Source: Ruminococcaceae bacterium R-25
GTDB taxonomy: Bacteria > Bacillota > Clostridia > Saccharofermentanales > Saccharofermentanaceae
Direction of reading: 5' to 3'
Length of the DNA stretch: 64,000 nucleotides
NCBI GenBank assembly: GCA_003149065.1
Contig: QGFZ01000001.1
Coordinates: 1,426,001-1,490,000, forward strand
The position numbers and the translations under genes were made by a program. Each line of letters opens with the position of its first letter. The first letter of the stretch is position 1. The notes beneath the pieces were generated by a model that had not been told where the DNA came from, ran no database searches, and worked only from the letters and a program-made list of their open reading frames with translations. Of this stretch, positions 1 through 8,724 are shown one piece after another.

Positions 1-31
1 ATCCAAGAACAGTGAGATCTTAGACCGTCTG

Positions 32-1918
32 TTACTTATCCATGTTGGCGATCATGTGCATCAGGATATGGGCAGCTCTGGCCAGTCCGCCTGAATAATC
101 CGCCTTATCCAAAGCATTATTGATCAGCATCGGATTGTCGGTTCCTATGACATCGACATCGCAGCTTACCAGGTACTGAACCGTATCATCGAGATCGACG
201 GTCCAGCAGAATACCTTGATTCCCTTTTCGTGCATGGCTCGTACAAGTTCCGGAGTAACATAAGATTCTTCGATCGTTATGTTGTCTGTATATTCGATGT
301 CATTGAGATCGCCTACAGCGATTACCATGCAGTAACCCTTTGTGATCGTCGGATCGATCTCCATTACGCGCTGAAGTCTTGAAGCATCCTGTGCGATTAT
401 CATTACATTGTCGTGCATGCCCGTCTCATTGATAACGGCAATAACATTCTCTTCGAAGTTCTTGTCAGCAGCATGGCCTTTAAGTTCGACCTGAACATTC
501 ATGTCGTTTTCTTTGGCAAGTTCCAACGCTTCCCTTAATGTGCAGATGTGGACATGCTCATATTCACCCGGCATCCAGGGACCGAGTTCGATCCTGGAGA
601 GTTCTTCATATGTGATGTCATGGATGGCAAGGTTTCTTCCCGTTACTCTCTTGATCGTCGAATCGTGATTGCAGACTATTACTCCGTCTGATGTCTGATG
701 GACATCAAGTTCGATCCACTTGAGATTCTCGCTCGCAGCGAGTTCAAATGCAGGCATCGTGTTTTCGGGCGCGTTGACATTATCTCCTCTGTGAGCACAG
801 ACGAGCGGCCTGTCGACGCTCTCGAAAAGGTACGAATACCTGTAAGTCATTGCGCCGATGATTATGAGCGAGAGCACAGCAAGCGATACAACAAAAGCGA
901 CTGTGCGTTTCAATGAATACTGCTTCAGCTGGTGGACTTCGTTTGATACAGTTTCTTTCTTTGTCTTGTCATCAAGGAACTTATAGAACAGGACCGTAAG
1001 GGCGGCATTGTTTATCGCAGGCGACAGGAAACTCTTAAGGATCTGTCTTAATGCATATGTATAAGTTCCGACCGCTTCCGATTTAGCGACGACATTTCCG
1101 GTTCTGCGCAGGAATGACATCAGCTCTTCACTGTTTACTACCAGGATCGAAGATACCGAATTGATCGCAAAATTGAGGATCAGCGTAAGGATGAACATGT
1201 TGAGCAACACTTCGATAACATGCCCTTTACAGAGCTTTCTTGATTTGGAGCAGCTCTTAAAGAAGGAATCCTTTTGCAGAACAAATCCGTTGACCGAGAA
1301 GATATAGACTGCAAGGAACAGGATCAATACCCAATATAAGACGATATAAAGGACGTTAAGCCACTTGGTATAGTCGATCGTCTGGTTAACGAATCCGGGC
1401 AGGATGATCTTAAAAGTCGAACCTGACAGAGGCAAAAGCTTTGTCAAAGGGAACAGGACAAGAATGAATATCATTATCGGCCAGTTTCGCGGATGAAGCG
1501 CCTTTTTGCATGCCCTGAAGCCTGCCATAAACATACATGTGAGATTTGTCTCGCACCCTGCCTGTGCGACAGAGAATGTATGAAGGAGTCCTGCTATCTC
1601 GAAAAGAGACATCAGCGTGACTATAACTGCAAAGATAAGCATCATCAGGATCGAAAGCGGATTAAAGAGCACCTGCTTTAAATTGACAGGAGCGATATAA
1701 GTCACTCCGCTGACGAGCATCATGGCCTTGACCAGAAGTTTTTTCAAGATCGATGTTGCAGATGCTGTGATTATCGTGCAGAAAAGGATAAAGAGCGCAG
1801 TCTCGACATAGTCCTGCGTAAACAAAAGCAGGACGCGCTTAAAAAAGTGTCCGAAGCCTTGAAAGTAATCAGCGACATGTCTTTTTAAGATCGCAAATAC
1901 CTTATCTATCTTTTCCAC
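32..1918 (-). CDS. Membrane-anchored glycerophosphodiester phosphodiesterase
   Basis: A 628-residue protein with two parts. Residues 1-350 hold several hydrophobic segments, as in the membrane domain found ahead of some Gram-positive GDPD enzymes. From about residue 370 there is a complete GDPD domain: CAHRGDN with the catalytic His, followed by APENTMPAFE, ELDVHQTSDGVIVCNHD and a C-terminal VFCWTVD. The family hydrolyses glycerophosphodiesters to glycerol-3-phosphate and an alcohol. The membrane anchor suggests action on lipid head groups or lipoteichoic acid at the cell surface; that substrate is an inference. It is transcribed away from the neighbouring lipoprotein gene and appears monocistronic within the window. 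Confidence 0.9.
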   Translation of the reverse strand: MEKIDKVFAILKRHVADYFQGFGHFFKRVLLLFTQDYVETALFILFCTIITASATSILKKLLVKAMMLVSGVTYIAPVNLKQVLFNPLSILMMLIFAVIVTLMSLFEIAGLLHTFSVAQAGCETNLTCMFMAGFRACKKALHPRNWPIMIFILVLFPLTKLLPLSGSTFKIILPGFVNQTIDYTKWLNVLYIVLYWVLILFLAVYIFSVNGFVLQKDSFFKSCSKSRKLCKGHVIEVLLNMFILTLILNFAINSVSSILVVNSEELMSFLRRTGNVVAKSEAVGTYTYALRQILKSFLSPAINNAALTVLFYKFLDDKTKKETVSNEVHQLKQYSLKRTVAFVVSLAVLSLIIIGAMTYRYSYLFESVDRPLVCAHRGDNVNAPENTMPAFELAASENLKWIELDVHQTSDGVIVCNHDSTIKRVTGRNLAIHDITYEELSRIELGPWMPGEYEHVHICTLREALELAKENDMNVQVELKGHAADKNFEENVIAVINETGMHDNVMIIAQDASRLQRVMEIDPTITKGYCMVIAVGDLNDIEYTDNITIEESYVTPELVRAMHEKGIKVFCWTVDLDDTVQYLVSCDVDVIGTDNPMLINNALDKADYSGGLARAAHILMHMIANMDK

Positions 1919-1990
1919 TCTTATCTGCCCTTTTCCCTTAATCTATAACAATGAATATACGCCTTTTCAGCAATAAATGAAATCTTTTGA

Positions 1991-1996
1991 TATAAT
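1991..1996 (+). promoter_or_regulatory. -10 element for the PEBP-like lipoprotein gene
   Basis: A perfect TATAAT lies about 35 bases before the chosen ATG at 2031. No good -35 is visible at 17 bases. Its position means an in-frame ATG at 1977 would lie upstream of the transcript start, which favours the ATG at 2031. Confidence 0.55.
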
Positions 1997-2030
1997 TTCA
2001 AAAGTCAGTCGGAAAAGGATATTAGAAATA

Positions 2031-2687
2031 ATGAAATCTGCCAAATTTGCTGCCTTACTTATAGCTTTATCTTTGCTTATAAGCATTCCGGGATGCCGGG
2101 AAAAGGAAGCCGTAACGTCTTCGGTTATGCCTTCAGAGAGCTCGGAAGATACGGTAAACCCATTGACAGACAATATGTGCGGCGGATATCTTGACGGATA
2201 TGAGACTTTCAAAGTCACTTCAACAAGTCTTTCAGACGGCGTCTGGGATGACATAATCTCAAATACGGATATCGGTGAGAACAGATCGCCCCAGTTATCC
2301 TGGGAACCCGTAGAGGGCGCCAAAGTATATGCCATATACATGTTCGACACCAACACCAACGGTTATCTTCATTGGAGATCTGGCGGGATCACTGAGACTT
2401 CCCTTCCCGAAGGTTGGGCATCACCGCTCGATTATAACGGCCCTCATATCGGCCACGGCTATACACATAATTTCGACATCTACGTAATAGCTCTTAAAGC
2501 ACCTGTCGAAAGGGTCAGGGGCACGGTAAACGGCCAGAACAAAAAGCTTGGCGAATTCATTAAAGAGCTCGACACTGATGCCGAAGGCAATACCGGCAAT
2601 ATTATCTCTTACGGCAAGATCTCAGGTCTTTACACCGACTCCAGATTCAGGGACGGCAAGACACCTGAATCCACGCCGGTAATGTAA
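2031..2687 (+). CDS. YbhB/YbcL (PEBP/Raf kinase inhibitor-like) lipoprotein
   Basis: A 218-residue protein. The N terminus is a lipoprotein signal peptide: MKSAKF, a hydrophobic core, then a lipobox ending IPGC at Cys22. A short Ser/Glu-rich linker follows. The rest matches the bacterial PEBP family: NRSPQLSW followed by a buried strand (VYAIYMFDTNT), a central HWRSGGI segment, YNGPHIGHGYTHNFDIYVIAL near the ligand pocket, and a conserved C-terminal helix. Bacterial members have no firmly established reaction. I chose the ATG at 2031 because it opens on a proper signal peptide, is preceded by AAAAGGA, and lies downstream of a TATAAT at 1991. It converges on metF with only three bases between stop codons. 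Confidence 0.85.
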   Translation: MKSAKFAALLIALSLLISIPGCREKEAVTSSVMPSESSEDTVNPLTDNMCGGYLDGYETFKVTSTSLSDGVWDDIISNTDIGENRSPQLSWEPVEGAKVYAIYMFDTNTNGYLHWRSGGITETSLPEGWASPLDYNGPHIGHGYTHNFDIYVIALKAPVERVRGTVNGQNKKLGEFIKELDTDAEGNTGNIISYGKISGLYTDSRFRDGKTPESTPVM

Positions 2688-2690
2688 ACA

Positions 2691-3548
2691 TCAGACGATA
2701 TTCTTGATACCTTCGCAGATCCTTCTTGCAACAAGAGGATTATTCATTGTGTAAAGATGTATTCCGCTGATATCGCTTACGAGAAGGTCGATTATCTGGC
2801 TTAAGCAGTAAGACATTCCCGCATCGAACAGCGCTTCCTTGTTATCTTCATATCTTGAGATGATCTTCTGAAATCTCGCCGGGAAAGAAGCGTGGCACAA
2901 GGATACCATCCTCTTGATCTGTGCGGCATTGATAACTGGCATTACACCCGGAATGACCGGAACGTCGATGTCAGCAATCTTGCACTCCTCGTGGAATCTG
3001 TAGAAGATCTCGTTATCGAAGAACAACTGCGAGAGCAAAACTTCCGCACCCGCATCGACCTTTTTCTTAAGGCTCTTTATCTCGCTTACGACACCTGAAG
3101 ACTCAGGATGGCACTCGGGATAACATGCGCCAAGGAAGCAGAAGTCGTCACTGCCTTTAAGATATGAGATAAGATCAGACGAGTGCCTGAAATCGTTTTT
3201 GGCGGGAACATTCGGATTCGGGTCACCCCTCAGGGCAAGAATGTTCTCAATTCCTTCGCCTTTAAGGACTCTGGCGAACTCGTCGATCTCTTCTCTGTCG
3301 TAATGCAGGCATGTAAGATGTACCACAGGTTCGATCTTGTAATCGTACTTGATCTTTTTCGCGAGCTCGATCGTGCGGTTGCAGTTAGAAGACCCGCCGG
3401 CACCGAAGGTAACGCTGATGAAGTCAGGCTCTAATTCAGCCAATACTTCAAGTGTCTCATCGATATTGTCGAGTTCGGCATCCTTTTTCGGAGGAAAGAT
3501 CTCAAAAGAGAGACTTCTTTTCTTCTTGTAAACCTGTGATACTTTCAT
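2691..3548 (-). CDS. metF: 5,10-methylenetetrahydrofolate reductase
   Basis: A 285-residue protein of normal MetF length and TIM-barrel pattern. Family signatures are visible: LSFEIFPPK near the start (Glu acting in catalysis), PDFISVTFGAGGS, HLTCLHYDREEI, NILALRGDPN, CYPECHPES and LLSQLFFDNEIFYRF. It reduces 5,10-methylene-THF to 5-methyl-THF with FAD, supplying the methyl donor for MetE, whose gene lies directly upstream with a three-base gap. A GAGG ribosome site precedes the ATG. The two genes almost certainly share the metE promoter. MetF ends in convergence with the PEBP lipoprotein gene. Confidence 0.96.
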   Translation of the reverse strand: MKVSQVYKKKRSLSFEIFPPKKDAELDNIDETLEVLAELEPDFISVTFGAGGSSNCNRTIELAKKIKYDYKIEPVVHLTCLHYDREEIDEFARVLKGEGIENILALRGDPNPNVPAKNDFRHSSDLISYLKGSDDFCFLGACYPECHPESSGVVSEIKSLKKKVDAGAEVLLSQLFFDNEIFYRFHEECKIADIDVPVIPGVMPVINAAQIKRMVSLCHASFPARFQKIISRYEDNKEALFDAGMSYCLSQIIDLLVSDISGIHLYTMNNPLVARRICEGIKNIV

Positions 3549-3551
3549 GTC

Positions 3552-5807
3552 TTAACCTCTGATCTGCTTTGCAGCGGCAACGAGGTTCTTAAGACTCTTA
3601 ACAGTCTCTTCGTTTCCTCTCGTCTTAAGGCCGCAGTCGGGATTTACCCAGAGCTTTTTATCTTCGATCTTTGCTCTCATCTTTGTGAGCGCTGTAACTA
3701 TCTCTTCAACAGAAGGAACACGGGGGCTGTGAATATCGTAAACACCCGGACCTACTTCAGTCTTGAAGTTATTCTCTTTCAGTGAATCAAGGATCTGGAG
3801 ATCTGATCTTGATGCCTCGAAAGTAATGACATCTGCATCCATTGCATCGATAGCGGGAATGATGTCAGTAAATTCGCTGTAGCACATATGTGTGTGGATC
3901 TGTGTTTCAGGCTTAACCTTGCTGTGAACGAGTCTGAATGCAGGGATAGCAAAATCAAGATACTCGCTGTACCAGTCAGACTTTCTCAAAGGGAGCTTCT
4001 CTCTTAAAGCTGCTTCGTCGATCTGGATGATGTTGATGCCGTTTGCTTCAAGGTCTAAAACCTCATCTCTGATCGCAAGAGCGATCTGGAGGATGCTCTC
4101 CTTGATGGAGATATCTTCTCTCGGAAATGACCAGTTAAGGATAGTTACAGGACCTGTGAGCATTCCCTTTACAGGCTTATCTGTGCAGGACTTTGCGAAC
4201 TTGGACCACTCAACTGTGATAGGTGCTTTTCTTGATACATCGCCCCAGATGATCGGCGGCTTAACATTTCTCGTACCGTAGGACTGAACCCATGCTTTCT
4301 CGGTAAATACATAACCGTTTAAGTTCTCACCGAAATACTCGACCATGTCGTTTCTCTCAAACTCGCCGTGTACAAGGACATCAAGACCGATTTCTTCCTG
4401 GAGCTTGATGCACTCTGCGATCTTCTGCTTGTTGAACTCAACATATTCTTCCCTGGACTTTAATCCCTTCTTAAATTCCTGTCTGTTCTTTCTGACATCA
4501 GATGTCTGAGGGAAAGAACCGATAGTTGTTGTCGGGAACAAAGGAAGGTTAAGGATATCTTTCTGGATCTTTTCGCGCTCTTCGAAAACAGGAAGTCTTA
4601 CATAGTCAGCATCAGTGATTGCTGCGACCTTAGCCTGGACATCCTTATCTTCACTGTCGATCCTGCCTTCGAAAAGGCTCTGGTTCTTCTTATAAATGTC
4701 GCTGTTTTCGAAATCTGTTCCAAAGAGTGAAGCAATCTCATTAAGCTCAACAAGCTTTTCTTCTGCGAATGCGAAATGCTTCTTATAGTCTTCAGAAAGC
4801 TTAGTCTCATTTGCGAGCGTGTAAGGAACGTGCAGGAGTGAGCATGATGTTCCGAGAACTACGTTTGCAACACCAAGATCATTAAGAACTGATAATGTCT
4901 TCTTATAATCGTTCTTCCAGATATTCTTACCGTTAACAAGACCTGCAACGAGGATCTTGTCAGACGGGAAACCATTCTCCTTAACGAGCTCCAATGTCTT
5001 TCTGCCTTCAACGAAATCAAGACCGATAAGATCGAAATCAAGTTCTGTTACTTCGTTATAGATATCCCTGATATCACCGAAATATGTCTGGAGTAAGATC
5101 TTAGCGCCGTTCTTGTTAGAAAGGATAAGAGAATAGATCTCTTTGAAAAGATCGATGTCATCGCTGTCTAAATCTCTTACGAGATAAGGCTCATCAAATT
5201 CAATTACCTTAGCGCCGGCAGCTGCAAGAAGTGATACGAGCTTAATGTATTCTGCAGTAAGAACAGAATAAACGTCAGCGATCTTCTTTGAACCTGTGAA
5301 CTTGGCAAGCTTTAAGAACGTGAAAGGTCCAATCAGAGCAACCTTTGTCTCCACACCGAATTCCTTTGCTTCGACGAATTCGTCGAGAGGCTTTGAACCT
5401 GTGAGTGCAATAATTGTATCGTCGCCGATCTCAGGTACGAGATAGTGGTAATTTGTGTTGAACCACTTCTTCATTGCAAGAGCCTTAACGTTGCCCTTTT
5501 CGCCCTGATAGCCTCTGGCAAGAGCAAAGTATGTCTCGAGCTCAGAAAGGCCCAGATCCTTATATCTCTGCGGAATAACGTTGAACAGGAATGCAGTGTC
5601 CAAAACGTTATCGTAGAAAGAAAAATCGTTACTGGAGATATATGTGATCCCTGCTTCTTTCTGCTTAAGAAGGTCTTCTTTCCTGATTGCCTTTGCAGCA
5701 GTAAGAAGTCCTGCTTCATCAAGTTCGCCATTGAAGAATTTCTCTGAAGCGAACTTCAATTCTCTGTCTTTACCGATTCTCGGATAGCCGATTACTGATG
5801 TATTCAT
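3552..5807 (-). CDS. metE: Cobalamin-independent methionine synthase
   Basis: A 751-residue enzyme that transfers the methyl group of 5-methyltetrahydropteroyl-polyglutamate to homocysteine. The N-terminal barrel starts [14 protein letters not shown]. The C-terminal barrel carries [41 protein letters not shown], the zinc ligands in HTHMCYSEF, and [11 protein letters not shown] with the last Cys ligand. The ATG at 5807 is used because GGAGG lies seven bases before it; an in-frame ATG at 5822 would overlap that ribosome site. It forms an operon with metF and is divergent from a LysR-type regulator. Having MetE lets the cell make methionine without vitamin B12. No SAM riboswitch or T-box fits in the short leader. 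Confidence 0.97.
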   Translation of the reverse strand: MNTSVIGYPRIGKDRELKFASEKFFNGELDEAGLLTAAKAIRKEDLLKQKEAGITYISSNDFSFYDNVLDTAFLFNVIPQRYKDLGLSELETYFALARGYQGEKGNVKALAMKKWFNTNYHYLVPEIGDDTIIALTGSKPLDEFVEAKEFGVETKVALIGPFTFLKLAKFTGSKKIADVYSVLTAEYIKLVSLLAAAGAKVIEFDEPYLVRDLDSDDIDLFKEIYSLILSNKNGAKILLQTYFGDIRDIYNEVTELDFDLIGLDFVEGRKTLELVKENGFPSDKILVAGLVNGKNIWKNDYKKTLSVLNDLGVANVVLGTSCSLLHVPYTLANETKLSEDYKKHFAFAEEKLVELNEIASLFGTDFENSDIYKKNQSLFEGRIDSEDKDVQAKVAAITDADYVRLPVFEEREKIQKDILNLPLFPTTTIGSFPQTSDVRKNRQEFKKGLKSREEYVEFNKQKIAECIKLQEEIGLDVLVHGEFERNDMVEYFGENLNGYVFTEKAWVQSYGTRNVKPPIIWGDVSRKAPITVEWSKFAKSCTDKPVKGMLTGPVTILNWSFPREDISIKESILQIALAIRDEVLDLEANGINIIQIDEAALREKLPLRKSDWYSEYLDFAIPAFRLVHSKVKPETQIHTHMCYSEFTDIIPAIDAMDADVITFEASRSDLQILDSLKENNFKTEVGPGVYDIHSPRVPSVEEIVTALTKMRAKIEDKKLWVNPDCGLKTRGNEETVKSLKNLVAAAKQIRG

Positions 5808-5847
5808 TTGTATTTCCTCCATATCTGCGGCTGATTTATTGCTTGCG

Positions 5848-5876
5848 AGTATAAGCCCACTAACTCAATAGGTAAA
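5848..5876 (-). promoter_or_regulatory. metEF promoter
   Basis: On the minus strand there is TTTACC (5871-5876), a 17-base spacer, and TATACT (5848-5853). The -35 is weak and overlaps an ATAGGTA half-site at 5868-5874, as expected for a promoter that needs a LysR-type activator. Confidence 0.6.
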
Positions 5877-5899
5877 ATACAAATAATTGTCGCTTGTGT

Positions 5900-5914
5900 A
5901 TAGATAAAATCTAT
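5900..5914. promoter_or_regulatory. LysR-type operator between metE and its regulator
   Basis: A perfect 15-base inverted repeat, ATAGAT-AAA-ATCTAT, fits the T-N11-A form of LysR boxes. It sits 24 bases upstream of the metE -35 and about 50 bases before the regulator start. A second pair, ATAGGTA at 5868-5874 and TACCTAT at 5938-5944, flanks it and could be activation or autoregulation sites. Confidence 0.65.
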
Positions 5915-5964
5915 GGTTGATGTTAAAATCGAGAAAATACCTATCTACTCAAGGAGGCGCCCTC

Positions 5965-6864
5965 ATGACACTTAAGCAGCTCCAATACATAGTTACAGTC
6001 GCAGACGAAGGCAATATCACCAATGCTGCCAAGAAGCTCTTCATCGCACAGCCGAGCCTCACCTCTGCCATCCATGAACTCGAGAACGAATACAACATCA
6101 CGATATTCACAAGATCGAACAAAGGAATAAAGCTCACACCCGAAGGCGAGGAATTCCTGGGATACGCCAGACAGGTATTGGACCAGACCGAGCTCATTGA
6201 AGAGCGCTATGCGGGAAAAGAATCCGGCAAGCTCAAGTTTTTCGTATCTTCACAGCACTATTCATTCGCAGTAGAAGCATTCGTGGAACTCCTTAAAGAG
6301 AGCGGCGCAGACAAGTATGAATTCCATATGAGAGAAACGCAGACGTTCAACATCATTGACGACGTTGCGCACTTAAGATCAGAGATAGGTATTCTCTATT
6401 TAAATAAATTCAATGAAGAAGTAATCAGAAAAACTCTGAAAGATAACAACTTATCCTTCACTCCCCTCTTCAAGGCTGAGCCGCATGTATTCATCGGCAA
6501 GAACTCACCTCTGGCCAAAAAGAAATATCTCACATTGGAAGACTTAAAGCCTTATCCAAGACTCTCTTACGAACAGGGCAGCCACAACTCTTTCTATTTC
6601 TCGGAAGAGATCCTGAGCACAGTAGACTGCGACAAGGAGCTGATCGTTCTTGACCGTGCGACACTCTTTAACATGCTGATCGGTCTTAACGGCTACACGA
6701 TCTGCAGCGGCGTAATCAATGAAGAATTAAACGGTCCAAACATCATTGCCAAGAAGCTTAAGGTTGATGACTATATGGAGATCGGATATATACTTCCGAT
6801 GTCCATAAGACCTTCTCACATGACGCTGAATTACATTGATATCTTAAAGTCGCTGACTAAGTGA
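5965..6864 (+). CDS. LysR-family transcriptional regulator of metEF
   Basis: A 299-residue LysR-type regulator. The winged helix-turn-helix is at residues 1-60 (MTLKQLQYIVTVADEG, then AKKLFIAQPSLTSAI and the wing FTRSNKGIKLTPEGEEFL). The effector domain covers about 90-295. The ATG at 5965 follows AAGGAGG by eight bases; an upstream in-frame ATG at 5917 has no such site and falls in the operator region. Being divergent from metE across a LysR-type operator, it most likely activates metEF in response to homocysteine or a sulfur metabolite, like MetR. The effector is inferred from position only. Its TGA stop abuts the TCA (reverse stop) of the next gene. Confidence 0.88.
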   Translation: MTLKQLQYIVTVADEGNITNAAKKLFIAQPSLTSAIHELENEYNITIFTRSNKGIKLTPEGEEFLGYARQVLDQTELIEERYAGKESGKLKFFVSSQHYSFAVEAFVELLKESGADKYEFHMRETQTFNIIDDVAHLRSEIGILYLNKFNEEVIRKTLKDNNLSFTPLFKAEPHVFIGKNSPLAKKKYLTLEDLKPYPRLSYEQGSHNSFYFSEEILSTVDCDKELIVLDRATLFNMLIGLNGYTICSGVINEELNGPNIIAKKLKVDDYMEIGYILPMSIRPSHMTLNYIDILKSLTK

Positions 6865-7911
6865 TCAGTCTACTATTGCGTTCTGACCGCTCCATAAGAG
6901 CTTACCGGTCTGGGCATCGACTTTAGCGCTGTAAGTAATCGCCTCGCCTGCTTTGGAATACCTGATCTCCCATATGAGCGTTGCATTCTCGCCATTGACG
7001 TCGATCATTAATTCTTCGCTAAATATCTTTTCATAATCGCCGATAGCAGCTATTGCGGCGTCTTTATCAACGGCAGGATCAGTAGAGATATCGATTGGAA
7101 CATAATAGTTTATGAAGCCGTTTGTATTCCCTTCCAGATCAGTTGTAAGAGTCAGCATTACTCCTTTAACAGGAACGGAATTATGGACCTGGTTAAAGAC
7201 GAAATAATAGCATGTATCATCCTTTATTATGTGATCGATCTTCAATTCTTCGAAAACATTTTCGCATCCTATGAGCTTATGAATTCCATGTATGGCGAGC
7301 AACGCGTCTTCTGGCGAATCGACCTTAAAATCTATGATGGATCCTATGACCCTGGTCACATAACCTTTCTTATTCACATAGATCGTGCAGTCTTCAATGA
7401 TGTCATTGTAGAAATATATCTGATCGGGTTCATCATTGATATAGATGTCATCAGGTGTGAGATGGTCGTTAGCTGTCTTTATTACCCTTACTTCGAAGAC
7501 CTTCTCCATTTCTTCACCATCAACAGTTAATGTTGCTGTAAGGGTTACAAGACAGGAGCGTTCAGCAGGTCTTATTACAGTTCCATCTGTCTTTACGACA
7601 CTCTCGTCACTGCTTTTCCAGGTTATGTCAGTTGAACCCATTTTAGTAGGGAGCTTCAGATCATGTCTGACACAGAGAGCCACGTCTCCTTCCGCAAAGC
7701 CTATCGCCAGATCACCATAAGGACTTCTTCCGGTATATTCCGGCTCCGTTTCCAATGTGGTCTCTTCCGTAGTCTCAGTTGTCGTTGTGACGATAGTAGT
7801 TTCAATAATCTCAGCAGATGCTTCGCTGCTTTCTTCATCGTCAGATTTACATCCGGAAATGCCTAGAATTAAAACAGCTGTCAGAACGCAGCTCAATAAT
7901 TTTTTAATCAT
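6865..7911 (-). CDS. Lipoprotein with Ig-like and PepSY/FTP-like regions
   Basis: A 348-residue predicted lipoprotein. The signal peptide ends in ISGC at Cys21. Residues 22-60 are a Ser/Glu/Thr-rich linker with runs such as TTTTETTEETT. Residues about 60-145 look like an atrophied bacterial Ig domain (ITWKSSDESVVKTDG, then VTLTATLTVDG). The C-terminal half resembles the propeptide-type PepSY/FTP fold, ending in LIWEIRYS and YSAKVDAQTGKLLWSG. Such proteins are exposed on the cell surface, and their exact function is unknown. GGGG about nine bases before the ATG serves as ribosome site. No operon partner is evident, and the gene converges end to end with the LysR gene. Confidence 0.75.
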   Translation of the reverse strand: MIKKLLSCVLTAVLILGISGCKSDDEESSEASAEIIETTIVTTTTETTEETTLETEPEYTGRSPYGDLAIGFAEGDVALCVRHDLKLPTKMGSTDITWKSSDESVVKTDGTVIRPAERSCLVTLTATLTVDGEEMEKVFEVRVIKTANDHLTPDDIYINDEPDQIYFYNDIIEDCTIYVNKKGYVTRVIGSIIDFKVDSPEDALLAIHGIHKLIGCENVFEELKIDHIIKDDTCYYFVFNQVHNSVPVKGVMLTLTTDLEGNTNGFINYYVPIDISTDPAVDKDAAIAAIGDYEKIFSEELMIDVNGENATLIWEIRYSKAGEAITYSAKVDAQTGKLLWSGQNAIVD

Positions 7912-8031
7912 CTTCAGTTACCCCATACCATCTGAAAGATCTTCGCTTACCACTTAAAGAGTAGCACGCGAAAACCTTCTTCAACAGGGGACAAACTCTT
8001 AGATGTTTACTGCTAAATTCTGCTTATCTGA

Positions 8032-8724
8032 TCACTTATTAAGCAGTCTGTGGTAGCTGCCTTCTTTTATGTGCCTTCCGTCATTGGCAAGTTCCATACA
8101 GGGTAAAGTGCAGGGACCTTTCTTTCTGTCCAATCTGAGTATCGTAATACCCGTAAATTCCATATGCAGCAAAGCGCAGACATAAGGGAATGGCAAGTTC
8201 ATGATGTGTGCGATTGCTGCGCTCGAAGAGCCGCCGTGACAGAAAAATGCGATAGTGCGGTGATGGTCTTCTTCGATAATGTGATCGTAGTAAAGGCCGT
8301 TTCTCGTGTAACCGAGATCAGCAAGCCATCCGTCTATTCCCTTTCCGATCTGATCAACGCATTGAACTGCCTTGTTATTTGCAAAGAACTGATTAGATCG
8401 CCAATCTGGATCATTAAGATCCATTCCCCTCCTGGCCATCTCATCAGCGATGTCCCAGGGATGGCCGCCAGCAAAGAGTTCCTCACCATTTGTGCTTCCC
8501 CATGTGATCTCACGGATAAAGTCAGCCGTCTTTATGGGAAGACCCAAAAGATCAGATGTGAACTTTGCAGTATTAACAGCTCTTCCATGTGTGGAAGACC
8601 ATATCTCCTCTATGCCTTCATCCTTAAGTCTTTGGGCGACCAACTGAGCCTGCTTAAAACCTGTTTCTGTCAGTGTATCGTTCTCGTAATCAGGTTCGCC
8701 ATGTCGAATAAATAAGATCCTCAT
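8032..8724 (-). CDS. Histidine phosphatase family protein
   Basis: A 230-residue member of the phosphoglycerate-mutase-like histidine phosphatases. The phosphate-binding RHGE motif is at residues 7-10, with the catalytic His8. A second conserved His lies in FFCHGGSSSA near residue 168, and SSTHGRAVNTA supplies the Arg. The substrate cannot be read from the sequence. Its ATG overlaps the stop of the permease-kinase fusion by four bases (ATGA), so it is the last gene of the TetR operon and is translationally coupled. A CTGCTTA/TAAGCAG inverted repeat (8020-8026 and 8040-8046) spans the stop codon and may help end the transcript. Confidence 0.88.
   Translation of the reverse strand: MRILFIRHGEPDYENDTLTETGFKQAQLVAQRLKDEGIEEIWSSTHGRAVNTAKFTSDLLGLPIKTADFIREITWGSTNGEELFAGGHPWDIADEMARRGMDLNDPDWRSNQFFANNKAVQCVDQIGKGIDGWLADLGYTRNGLYYDHIIEEDHHRTIAFFCHGGSSSAAIAHIMNLPFPYVCALLHMEFTGITILRLDRKKGPCTLPCMELANDGRHIKEGSYHRLLNK

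Noticed and set aside
5808-5964. SAM riboswitch or T-box before metE
   Set aside because: The leader after the predicted start point is about 35 bases, too short, and no aptamer motifs are visible.
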